Origin: CAYMAI01 sp964388445
Lineage (GTDB): Bacteria > 4484-113 > JAGGVC01
Assembly: GCA_964388445.1 (NCBI GenBank)
Contig: CAYMAI010000005.1
Span: 1-64,000, forward strand
Direction: 5' to 3'
Length of the DNA: 64,000 nt
In this document: positions 52,125 through 60,050 of the stretch, piece by piece
Numbering within the stretch: the stretch's first letter is position 1
How the letters are laid out: every line of letters begins with the position of its first letter
Made by a program: the position numbers and the translations under genes
Notes under the pieces: generated by a model
Told to the model about the DNA's origin: nothing
Seen by the model: only the letters and a program-made list of their open reading frames with translations
Databases searched by the model: none

Positions 52125-52577
52125 CTATTTCACTCTGAATTCGCCGTAGCGTTTTTTCTCCGTGGGCGTTTCCATATGGAAGTACCATTTTCCACGGTCT
52201 TGCACGAGTTTGAGCGTGAAAACCTTGCCCGCGTCGTCCGAAAAAGTCACTTCGGCAAACCTGCCGCGCGATGAAACCGTAAGCTCGCCGGGTTCAGGAG
52301 CGGCGACAGCGTTCTTCAGGTCGATGGGGAATTTGGAATTCGAAAGCAGCGCGTCCGCGCTGAGGCTGAGTTCTTCGCCCGCGCGCACGGCGGCCTGCTG
52401 ATAGGCGGGACTTGCGAGCTTGATAAGTTCGCCCAACTCCTTAGTTTGTTTTACTTTCGTCACCAGCTCAACGGAGTCGGCGCGAATAGTGTTTTCTTTC
52501 GCCTTGCACGAGCATACGGCGAAGAGCGCAATCGCCAGCGCCGCCAAGACAAGCCTTGACAATCCTTTCATCCTCAC
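52125..52577 (-). CDS. Small lipoprotein, second of a pair
   Basis: A lipoprotein signal (LAALAIALFAVCSC) is followed by about 125 residues. A helical region (KQTKELGELIKLASPAYQQA) leads into a beta module ending RFAEVTFSDDAGKVFTLKLV and RGKWYFHMETP. The last part resembles that of the upstream partner (VRGKWYLYTGGEV), so the two are probably paralogues or share a DUF4878-like lumazine-type fold. The GTG start overlaps the stop of the upstream gene (GTGA), implying coupled translation. An ATG two codons on is the alternative. Function is unknown. Confidence 0.65.
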   Translation of the reverse strand: MRMKGLSRLVLAALAIALFAVCSCKAKENTIRADSVELVTKVKQTKELGELIKLASPAYQQAAVRAGEELSLSADALLSNSKFPIDLKNAVAAPEPGELTVSSRGRFAEVTFSDDAGKVFTLKLVQDRGKWYFHMETPTEKKRYGEFRVK

Positions 52578-53098
52578 GCTCCCTCTCCGCTTTCGGCCGC
52601 GGGAACGTCCCGCTGCGGCCGTTCGATTTCGATTACGAGATTAGCGGGAAATTCGCCGTAAGCTTCCACTTCGACTTCCCCGCCCGTGTACAAATACCAT
52701 TTGCCGCGCACTTTCACCCATCGCACCTGCGCCATCAAATTCGAAGGCTGATATACATACGGCACGCTCGTCACGCCGAATTTGCCGTCAACCTTCGCGG
52801 CGATTTGGTCTATTTTGACTTCGACCGGAGTTACGCCCGAATTCTCGCGCATTTCTTTGCGCGCCTTTTCAAGCTCTTCGTTCGCACGGCGAAGCGCGCG
52901 ATAGGCTTCGTCAGTCATCGCACGGCGCGCGGCGGGCGACATGAAATCTTCGCGTGTCATTTTGCCCGCGCCGGTGAGATAGTTGTAATAACCCAGCGAG
53001 CGTGTTCTAAGCGCTTTCTCGCCGCCGGCGCAGCCGCAAAGGAGTATCGCTAAAGTGGCCGCCGCGAAGGAAAATCCGAAAATTGCCGATTTATTCAC
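52574..53098 (-). CDS. Small lipoprotein, first of a pair
   Basis: This 174-residue protein has a signal ending LAILLCGCAGG. A helical half (FMSPAARRAMTDEAYRALRR and a Glu/Lys-rich helix) is followed by a beta half (VDGKFGVTSVPYVYQPS, VRWVKVRGKWYLYTGGEV). The layout resembles NTF2/DUF4878-like lipoproteins that sit in the envelope. It is the first gene of a two-gene minus-strand unit. The second overlaps it by four bases. It diverges from the TIGR03790 giant. Confidence 0.65.
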   Translation of the reverse strand: MNKSAIFGFSFAAATLAILLCGCAGGEKALRTRSLGYYNYLTGAGKMTREDFMSPAARRAMTDEAYRALRRANEELEKARKEMRENSGVTPVEVKIDQIAAKVDGKFGVTSVPYVYQPSNLMAQVRWVKVRGKWYLYTGGEVEVEAYGEFPANLVIEIERPQRDVPAAESGEGA

Positions 53099-53183
53099 CG
53101 CATCGATTATAGCGCACGGGCCTTTTCAATCGCTCGCCTGGCTTCTTTGAGAGACGCGCTTCGGGCGCAAAATGCCGTTTAGG

Positions 53184-53189
53184 TATAAT
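53184..53189 (+). promoter_or_regulatory. -10 element (TATAAT) of the cohesin/dockerin-like gene
   Basis: TATAAT lies about 66 bases before the ATG chosen at 53256, giving an ordinary leader. Longer reading-frame starts upstream would overlap it. Confidence 0.45.
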
Positions 53190-53255
53190 GTAAGCGGCAG
53201 CGGCATCGCCGCAGTGCCGGTTTGCTTCGATTTCCGCCGGGAGTTGACTTGCATT

Positions 53256-56200
53256 ATGAAGAATGAATGTAACCGCCGGAAGCATTTAGGTTTCGGCAAT
53301 TACGGCATTATTTTATCCGCAGTTTTCGCCGCGATATTCTTGTTCGCGGTTTTCCTATCGGCTTGTTCGGGTAGCGGAAGTTCCGCGCCGGCATCGCCCG
53401 TAGTCGGCATGTCTTCAAGTTCGGACGTTTCGGGCGAAGGCGCCGGCGTAAATTGGCCGTACGACCGCTCTTGGAGCAGGCTCGACATCGGCGGCGGATT
53501 TATATTCAGGTTCACGGGCGGAGCGCAGCTTTCAGGCGAGGCAATCGAAAACGGCGACGTCCTGATAGTTGAAATAAACTCGGCGTCGGAACAGGATATT
53601 TCCGGTGTACAGGGCGAGCTTTTCTTCGATTCGTCGAAGTTTTCCGCAAAATCGGCGGAGTTTTCCGGGCCGCTCGAAGCCGCGGAAATCAAGCTATCGG
53701 TAACGTCGCTTCAGGATAGAGCCGCGGCTGGCGCGGCGTTCGCCGGACTCGAAAAGCGCCGGGCGAAAAGCGGCGAAACTTTGATTCGGTTCGTTCTTTA
53801 CCGCGGTCCGGCGCGCAATATGTCGCAGGCGGGCAGCCGCGTGCCACAAGGGCCGGAAAACATGCCACGCGACCTAACCGTGAACGTCAACGAAGAGACG
53901 GGAATGATGCAGCTCGTTTGGCGCCAGCGTCTGCACGGCGATTACGACCAGAGCGGCGAGGTCGGCGTGCCGGACATAACCCCGGTGGCGCTTTACTATC
54001 TGGCGAATACGGGCTCCGTTCTGACCGTAGTGGACGGCGACGAATCGGGCGAAGTCGGCATTTCGGACATTACGCCTATCGCGCTCAACTATTTGAAACA
54101 GCAAACCGGATTCAACGTATATCTCGGCAGCCGCGCGGAAGCGTCCTCGCCGTATATTTACGTTCGCAAAGGCGCAAGCAATCCCAGCGTTTCATACAGG
54201 CCGGCGGACTTTCCCGACGTGCTTACCCGATATACCTTCAATTTCCCGATTTCCGAATTCGGCGATTTCAACGTTCGCATAGTTCCTGTCGGCCCCGACG
54301 CGGCGGAAGCGGGAAGCGAGACGTACGCGGAAAACGAATATACGCGCGCCGCGCCGGTGCCGATGCAGCCCGACAACATTCGAATAACGGACATTCGCAG
54401 CGACAGCGTGACGGTGGAGTGGGATCCCGTGACCGATCAGTATGCGGCCGAAATCGGATGCTGGAAAAGCACGACCGGCGGAACGGATATCTCGAATTAT
54501 GTGAACGACGCTAGCTACGCCGACTTGCCGTTTCCGGCCAGTCATACGTTTTCTCTGCTCGAACCCGAAACCACATATCATTTTACGATTACCGTTCATT
54601 CTTCGTTCGGATTGGACAGCGTGGTCGAAAGAACGGTGAGCGGATTTACGGTTGACACGCCGCCCGCGCCGCAAAACATGACGCTGCTCGGCGCTACGCG
54701 CACGACCGCGACGGTTGGATGGGACGAACTGACCGACGAGCGAATCGCGACAGTGATTTTTTGGAAGAACGAAACCGGCGGGACGGATTTGGCCGATTAC
54801 GAACAAGTTGCGGAAATCAGCGCCCCGCCTTTCCCGGCGGAATTTACGTTCGATACGCTTACGCCGGTCACGCAGTATTATTTTGTGGTTACCACGCGAA
54901 GCGCGCAGGGCGTGGATTGCATTGTCCCGGATCCGGTTGAAGCGTTCACCGCAGTGCCGCCAGTCGCGGATTTCACTTCGCCCGCGGAAATTTTCCTTAA
55001 CGACCCGCGACCGGAACAAGGGAAATTCGACGCAATCCAAAGCTTCGACCCGGATAATCCCGACGAATTGGACCCGAAAAACGGAATTGCGGAATATCGT
55101 TGGAACTGGGGCGACGGCAGCCCGCCGGAAAGCACGCCCAATCCCGTCACGTACAAAACGAACTGGCCGGACGTCGGCGAGTACAGCGTTACGCTCACGG
55201 TTGTCGACGGCGACGGAAACGTAAGCCAGCCGTTCGTTCGCGGCGTGACCGTCACTACCGGCAGAACGGATTTGCTCATAGTGTACAACTCGAACCCGGC
55301 GGTGGTTAACGTAAGCCGCGAAATCGCGGACTACTATGCCGACCCCGATACCGGCCGCGGAATCGACCCGAGTTACATCGTTGGCTTCGATTGGGACGAC
55401 CCGGCGGAATCGAACATGGAAATCGTTACGCGCAATTATTACGACACGGTCATAAAGCCCGATATGGAAAGCTACATCGACGGAGCGGGAATCAAGTTTT
55501 CGATTAAATACATCGTTCTCTGCAAAGGCGTTCCGCTTAAGATTCGAGCGGTGAGCGGCTCCAACTATAACGACTTGGACTATGCGAGCGTGGACAGCGA
55601 ATTCTGCCTTCTTTATCAAAATCACTCTCTTCCGGGCAGATTGCAAAACCCGTTTTACGGCGTCTTCGTTCCGGATTTGCCATTCGATTCGTTTACGTTT
55701 ATGCGAAATGGAGTGACGCTTTCTTATTTGGTCGCAAGGCTTGATGCTTACACGCTTGACGAAGTGAAAGCGATGATTGATCGCGCTCACCTAGCGCCCG
55801 GAAATACTGACGGTTATGTGCTTTTGGACGATCATCCGACAAAGAACTATGACATGATGCACACTCCGACCGCCGACGGCAGACCGAGCGCTTTCACGGT
55901 GTTGACAAATTACGGAGCGAACATGCTTGCGGACGATACTGCCGACAGGCTTACGCGCACTTTTATCAGCAACGACACGATTTCGCAGAACGTTGTGGGA
56001 TGGTGCGGGCATGGCGTTCATCATGGCGGTTGGCCAAGCGGAGCTCAATATATTCTGAACGATGTCGATTTCGGATATCTGCCCGGAGCGATGTTCATCA
56101 GTTACGAAAGCTTCAATGGCTGGTCGTTCAATTCGCCGGAATCAAGAAACGGGCAAGCGCTGGTTGCCGATTTCATTAGGATGGGCGGAAGCTGCGCCAT

Positions 56201-56369
56201 AGGTAACGTGTGGGAACCTTGGAGCGATGCAGTCGGGGACGAAAGTATAGCATTTGTGCGTTATCTGCAGGGCGACAATTCTATCGAGGCGCTTTATCGA
56301 AGCCTGCGATACGTTTCATGGGTCGAGGTCGTCGTCGGAGATCCACTGATGACAATCGTCGCCGAATAG
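53256..56369 (+). CDS. Cohesin/dockerin-like, FN3, PKD and TIGR03790 lipoprotein
   Basis: The product has 1037 residues. The signal ends AVFLSAC. At about 78-180 is a cohesin-like beta domain (NGDVLIVEINSASEQDISGV, ELFFDSSKFSAKSAEF, SGETLIRFVLYRG). Dockerin-like repeats (GDYDQSGEVGVPDIT, DGDESGEVGISDIT) span about 226-283. Two FN3 domains follow (VTVEWDPVTDQYAAEIGCWK, TATVGWDELTDERIATVIFW), then a PKD domain (YRWNWGDGSPPEST). The last ~370 residues match TIGR03790 (LLIVYNSNPAVVNVSREIAD, YIVLCKGVPLKIRAV, WCGHGVHHGGW, VVVGDPLMTI). TIGR03790 has an unknown role. I choose ATG 53256 because a normal signal peptide follows it. Confidence 0.8.
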   Translation: MKNECNRRKHLGFGNYGIILSAVFAAIFLFAVFLSACSGSGSSAPASPVVGMSSSSDVSGEGAGVNWPYDRSWSRLDIGGGFIFRFTGGAQLSGEAIENGDVLIVEINSASEQDISGVQGELFFDSSKFSAKSAEFSGPLEAAEIKLSVTSLQDRAAAGAAFAGLEKRRAKSGETLIRFVLYRGPARNMSQAGSRVPQGPENMPRDLTVNVNEETGMMQLVWRQRLHGDYDQSGEVGVPDITPVALYYLANTGSVLTVVDGDESGEVGISDITPIALNYLKQQTGFNVYLGSRAEASSPYIYVRKGASNPSVSYRPADFPDVLTRYTFNFPISEFGDFNVRIVPVGPDAAEAGSETYAENEYTRAAPVPMQPDNIRITDIRSDSVTVEWDPVTDQYAAEIGCWKSTTGGTDISNYVNDASYADLPFPASHTFSLLEPETTYHFTITVHSSFGLDSVVERTVSGFTVDTPPAPQNMTLLGATRTTATVGWDELTDERIATVIFWKNETGGTDLADYEQVAEISAPPFPAEFTFDTLTPVTQYYFVVTTRSAQGVDCIVPDPVEAFTAVPPVADFTSPAEIFLNDPRPEQGKFDAIQSFDPDNPDELDPKNGIAEYRWNWGDGSPPESTPNPVTYKTNWPDVGEYSVTLTVVDGDGNVSQPFVRGVTVTTGRTDLLIVYNSNPAVVNVSREIADYYADPDTGRGIDPSYIVGFDWDDPAESNMEIVTRNYYDTVIKPDMESYIDGAGIKFSIKYIVLCKGVPLKIRAVSGSNYNDLDYASVDSEFCLLYQNHSLPGRLQNPFYGVFVPDLPFDSFTFMRNGVTLSYLVARLDAYTLDEVKAMIDRAHLAPGNTDGYVLLDDHPTKNYDMMHTPTADGRPSAFTVLTNYGANMLADDTADRLTRTFISNDTISQNVVGWCGHGVHHGGWPSGAQYILNDVDFGYLPGAMFISYESFNGWSFNSPESRNGQALVADFIRMGGSCAIGNVWEPWSDAVGDESIAFVRYLQGDNSIEALYRSLRYVSWVEVVVGDPLMTIVAE

Positions 56370-56392
56370 TCCTACCGGCAAAGGTGGCAAAA

Positions 56393-57109
56393 ATGAGATT
56401 ACGAAATCCGGTTTTGCTTTTCGCCATGGCCGCGGCGGCGGTTGCCGCGTTCGCGCTTCCCGCCGCCGCTCAGCAGGTGAAAGTGCTGGACGATTACACG
56501 ATGACGCGCGAAGATTTGGACGAACTCGAAGCGCGGCTCGGCGTCAAGCTCAAGTCGGGCTACAACACGATGCTGTCCGCGGGCGAATACAGGTTTCAGC
56601 TGAACTATCTCAAGTGCGCGCCGGAAGACGTCGAGGCGCTGAATTCCGCCGTCAGGCTGATTGCTCCGCGAAGCACGGTCATTCGTACGCAGACCGGCGC
56701 TTACGAACTGATCGCGGGCAACCCGGAGCTGGCGCGAAACGTGATTTTAAGCCTGGACGGCGTGGGGCCGCTCGAAAAGGGCAAGCTGATTCCGTTGCAA
56801 CTGCCGGAAGAATGGGTTATAACCGGCGAAGCGTACTTCGATTTCGCGCAAATCGAAATGCTGAAAAAATCGTACGGCAAAGGCATCACGGACGTTATGA
56901 GCCAAGTGATTCGCGCGGGCGGAACTGGGAGAATTCAAATAAGCTATATGCTATGCGACAACGCGACGAGCGCGGAATTCGTATTCGGCAAGATTTACGC
57001 GAACAAGGCGGATACTCGGTCGGTGAAAAGGCTGGGCAAGCTGGTTATCGACATAAGCTCGGACAATCCTGAGCTAATCCCGCAGGCGATGGCATACTTC
57101 AAGAATTGA
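56393..57109 (+). CDS. Periplasmic protein of unknown function
   Basis: This 238-residue protein has a signal peptide ending LPAAAQQ near residue 28. The mature part has two similar-looking halves. One is around LGVKLKSGYNTMLSAGEYRF-QLNYLKC and the other around SYGKGITDVMSQVIRAGGTG-RIQISYMLC, each ending in a hydrophobic strand with one cysteine. A duplicated fold, possibly disulfide linked, is possible. I do not recognise the family. AAGGTGGCAAAA precedes the ATG, 23 bases after the TIGR03790 gene, so the two are likely one transcript. Confidence 0.6.
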   Translation: MRLRNPVLLFAMAAAAVAAFALPAAAQQVKVLDDYTMTREDLDELEARLGVKLKSGYNTMLSAGEYRFQLNYLKCAPEDVEALNSAVRLIAPRSTVIRTQTGAYELIAGNPELARNVILSLDGVGPLEKGKLIPLQLPEEWVITGEAYFDFAQIEMLKKSYGKGITDVMSQVIRAGGTGRIQISYMLCDNATSAEFVFGKIYANKADTRSVKRLGKLVIDISSDNPELIPQAMAYFKN

Positions 57110-57123
57110 CGCACCTTAGGCCA

Positions 57124-58410
57124 TCAGGCAGGGCGGACGGGAAAGAAAATCAAATGGTCGAGAGGCTCGCCGCCTTCGCGCATGAAACTCAGGAATTCGC
57201 CGCCCACGTCCGGCGCGAACTGGCGGCCTAGTTCGGCCTCGATTGCCGCAATCGCTTTGTCTCTTGCCAGCCCCGGACGGAACGGGCGCGAACTGACCAT
57301 CGAAATAAACGAATCGCCTATCGCCAGCAGCCTTCCGGCTTTGGAAATTTCCCCCGCTTTTTTTCCCGCCGGATACCCGCCGCCGTCCCATCTTTCGTGA
57401 TGTTCCAATATCGCCGCGGCTGCGCTTTCGAAGCCTGGAATTTCCGAAAGTTCGGACGCGCCGAACGCTACGTGTTTCTTTACGGTTTCAAATTCTTCCG
57501 CCGTCAGTTTGGTTTGCTTTTGCAGAATGGCGTCGGGAATCGAAATCTTGCCAACGTCGTGCAAAAGCGCGGCGGAATTGACCGTGTCGATTTCGCGCGG
57601 ACTCCATTTCATGAACCGCGCCGCGGCAACGCAAAGGTCGCGGTGCTCCGCGCTGCGCGAACCGGCATATCTGTCGCGCCAGTCGATAAGGCTGACGAGT
57701 TTGCGCTTGATTAGCTTCGTACGTTCTTCGCTTTCCTGCCAAGAGGCGAGCATCGTTTGAATCGAAACGATGAAACCGGCGACCGCCCAAAACGCGAGCG
57801 GCGATTCGGTCGCAGCCGACACTTCCCACGCGGACGCCAAAAGAAGCGTGAAAAGAGAAATCAGTCCGTACCTTGCGACGTCGTACGATATGCCGGTCGT
57901 TCCGATGTACCTTGCCGGTTTATGAACGCCGAAAACGGCGATGGAAAGCCAATTGAAAATCGAAATGAAGGCGATAAGTCCGAGCGCGGAAAATAGGTGA
58001 ACGGGATAGCTGGCAAACTCCGTCAAATCTCTCGCTCCCGCGCCGGCCCAAGCCAGATATGCGCAAATCGCCGCCATTCTCGCCGCGGCGAAAAACGCAA
58101 GGCCGGTTTCCGACTTCGGATGGTCGCGGCGTATCGAGTACGCTTCGAAAAAAATCGCCGCGATCCATGCTGCGGGATGGCCGAAATTATAGACTAAGAA
58201 AAACAAGATGGGGTATGCGCCTTGAAACGCAATCAGCGGCGAGAGACGAACGGGAAGATGAACCAGCGCGGCGGCAATGGCGATAAGTCCCCAAAATGCC
58301 GCCGGAATAGCGCCGGAGAAACTGAAATAGACGAGCGCGCTCATCGCGGCCGCCGCGACGGCTATGCCGAAAACGTGAAACCCCTTGGATGCGGTTTTCG
58401 TATGCCACAT
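57124..58410 (-). CDS. Membrane-bound HD-GYP domain protein (putative c-di-GMP phosphodiesterase)
   Basis: Six or more transmembrane helices (residues ~10-225) form a sensor-like module. A cytoplasmic HD-GYP domain follows, with ALLHDVGKISIPDAIL (His284-Asp285), GASELSEIPGF, ILEHHERWDGGGYPAG (HHE 337-339, GYP 345-347) and GRLLAIGDSFISMVSSRPFR. HD-GYP enzymes hydrolyse cyclic di-GMP. All signature residues are present, although the usual ADxxDA segment reads IGDSFISM. The ATG is preceded nine bases upstream by TAGAAT. No GGDEF gene is in the window. The membrane part resembles 5TM/MASE-like sensors only in topology. Confidence 0.85.
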   Translation of the reverse strand: MWHTKTASKGFHVFGIAVAAAAMSALVYFSFSGAIPAAFWGLIAIAAALVHLPVRLSPLIAFQGAYPILFFLVYNFGHPAAWIAAIFFEAYSIRRDHPKSETGLAFFAAARMAAICAYLAWAGAGARDLTEFASYPVHLFSALGLIAFISIFNWLSIAVFGVHKPARYIGTTGISYDVARYGLISLFTLLLASAWEVSAATESPLAFWAVAGFIVSIQTMLASWQESEERTKLIKRKLVSLIDWRDRYAGSRSAEHRDLCVAAARFMKWSPREIDTVNSAALLHDVGKISIPDAILQKQTKLTAEEFETVKKHVAFGASELSEIPGFESAAAAILEHHERWDGGGYPAGKKAGEISKAGRLLAIGDSFISMVSSRPFRPGLARDKAIAAIEAELGRQFAPDVGGEFLSFMREGGEPLDHLIFFPVRPA

Positions 58411-58419
58411 GGAGCCGTC

Positions 58420-58425
58420 ATTCTA
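58420..58425 (-). promoter_or_regulatory. -10 element (TAGAAT), leaderless spacing
   Basis: TAGAAT on the minus strand ends nine bases before the HD-GYP gene's ATG. Confidence 0.4.
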
Positions 58426-58511
58426 TATCGCCGTCAAATTTCGCGCAAGCGCGCGGGAATCGCCGGTTACGGACGGGGATGTTTTATACTTTTCGCGGGT
58501 AGTTTTCGGCG

Positions 58512-59951
58512 GTGAGCGATTTGAGCGAAGTAAGAACATATCGAAACTTAATCGGCGGCGCGGAATCGCAGGGCGGCGCGCCCGTCGAGATAATGAACCC
58601 GTACGGCGGCGAAAAGGTGGGCGAGGTTTATTGCGCCGCGCCGCCCGATGCATTAAAGGCGGCGGAAATCGCGTCAGCCGCGTTTGCGAAAACGCGGTCG
58701 ATGCCGGCGCACGAGCGAAGAAGCATACTCGAACGGCTTCGAGCAGCGCTTTCCGCAAAGCGGGATTTTCTCGCCGAACTGCTTTGCCGGGAGACGGGCA
58801 AGCCGATTTCGCTTTGCCGCGCCGAGATTGCGAGAATGCTGGATACAATCGCGCTCAGCGCCGAAGAAACGGGAAGGTTGGGCGGCGAATTCATTCCGTT
58901 CGATTTCGCGAAAGGCGGCGCCGGCAGGTATGGAATTACGATGCGCGTGCCGCTCGGGCCGGTGCTCGCGATTACGCCGTTCAATTTTCCGCTCAATTTG
59001 CTCGCACACAAAGCCGCCCCCACGTTCGCAATCGGCGCGCCTGTCGTGCATAAACCTTGTATGCAGGCGCCGCTGACGGCTTTTGAGTTCGCGAATGCCG
59101 TTTATGAATCCGAGTGGCCAAAAGAAGCGTACAGCGCGCTGTACGCCGCGCCGGACGCCGCGGAGCCGCTCGTCAGGGACGACAGGCTGAAAGTGCTTTC
59201 GTTCACGGGAAGCGACGCCGTCGGCTGGAAACTTAAATCCATCGCGGGAAAGAAAAAGGTACTTTTGGAACTCGGGGGAAGCGCGAGCTGCATGGTCGAA
59301 CCCGACGCGCCTGACATTGAATATGCTATTTCGAGATGCGTCACGGGAGCGTTCGCTTTCTCCGGCCAAGTTTGCATTTCGATACAGCGGCTTATCCTTC
59401 ACGAAAGCATTTACGACAAATTCGTCGCCGGATTTTTGGAAAAAACGAAGGCGCTCAAAACCGGCGACCCTATGGACGAAATGACGGATATCGGGCCGGT
59501 GATAGACAATACGGCGGCGGACCGAATCGAAACGTGGGTCGATAAAGCGGTCGCGGCCGGCGCGCGAATCCTGACCGGCGAACGTATCGGCGAAAGAATG
59601 TTCAAACCTTTCGTTCTGGAAAACGTGCCGGACGGCACCGAGCTTGGCTGCGGCGAAGTGTTCGGGCCGGTCGTCGCGCTTTACCGCTCCCGCTCGCTGG
59701 ACGACGCGATCGATATTACGAATCGCAGCCGGTACGGTCTGCAGTCTGGGCTTTTCACATCCGATTTATCGAAGGCGATGAAGGCGTTCAAAGCGCTCGA
59801 AGTAGGCGGGCTGATGATAAATGAAATTCCCGGCTGGCGAACGGACGCGATGCCTTACGGCGGCTCGAAGGACAGCGGCGAAGGCAGGGAAGGGCCGCGA
59901 TACGCAATAGAGGATATGACGGAAATCAGACTGATGGTTGTCAAGGAATAG
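58512..59951 (+). CDS. NAD(P)-dependent aldehyde dehydrogenase
   Basis: This 479-residue ALDH-superfamily enzyme oxidises aldehydes to acids. The Rossmann region has TPFNFPLNLLAHKAAPTFAI and VVHKPCMQAPLTAFEFANAV, with the conserved Lys that favours cofactor binding. LSFTGSDAVGWKL, the catalytic glutamate in LLELGGSASCMV and the nucleophilic cysteine in AFSGQVCISIQRL are present. The GEVFGPVVALYRS and GLQSGLFTSD segments complete the family set. The NFPLNLLAHK and GQVCISIQR wording is closest to lactaldehyde/glycolaldehyde dehydrogenases (CofA-like). The start is a GTG; TATACT lies about 20 bases before it. Substrate cannot be decided. Confidence 0.9.
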   Translation: MSDLSEVRTYRNLIGGAESQGGAPVEIMNPYGGEKVGEVYCAAPPDALKAAEIASAAFAKTRSMPAHERRSILERLRAALSAKRDFLAELLCRETGKPISLCRAEIARMLDTIALSAEETGRLGGEFIPFDFAKGGAGRYGITMRVPLGPVLAITPFNFPLNLLAHKAAPTFAIGAPVVHKPCMQAPLTAFEFANAVYESEWPKEAYSALYAAPDAAEPLVRDDRLKVLSFTGSDAVGWKLKSIAGKKKVLLELGGSASCMVEPDAPDIEYAISRCVTGAFAFSGQVCISIQRLILHESIYDKFVAGFLEKTKALKTGDPMDEMTDIGPVIDNTAADRIETWVDKAVAAGARILTGERIGERMFKPFVLENVPDGTELGCGEVFGPVVALYRSRSLDDAIDITNRSRYGLQSGLFTSDLSKAMKAFKALEVGGLMINEIPGWRTDAMPYGGSKDSGEGREGPRYAIEDMTEIRLMVVKE

Positions 59952-59992
59952 TCCGCGACTCGGAGTCGGTAAATATTTGGCAGTAAGAAGTG

Positions 59993-60023
59993 AAAAAAAA
60001 TCCCCCGCATTGAGCGGGGGATT
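59993..60023 (-). terminator. Rho-independent terminator of the TIG-repeat gene
   Basis: On the minus strand TCCCCCGC-TCAAT-GCGGGGGA is followed by eight T residues. It lies about 28 bases after the stop at 60051. This is the clearest terminator in the window. Confidence 0.9.
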
Positions 60024-60050
60024 TGGCATTTTCGATTGAAACCGAGCGGC

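Noticed and set aside
54192..55790. A 532-codon minus-strand frame
   Set aside because: It is a shadow of the TIGR03790 lipoprotein gene, with Arg-rich composition and no motifs.
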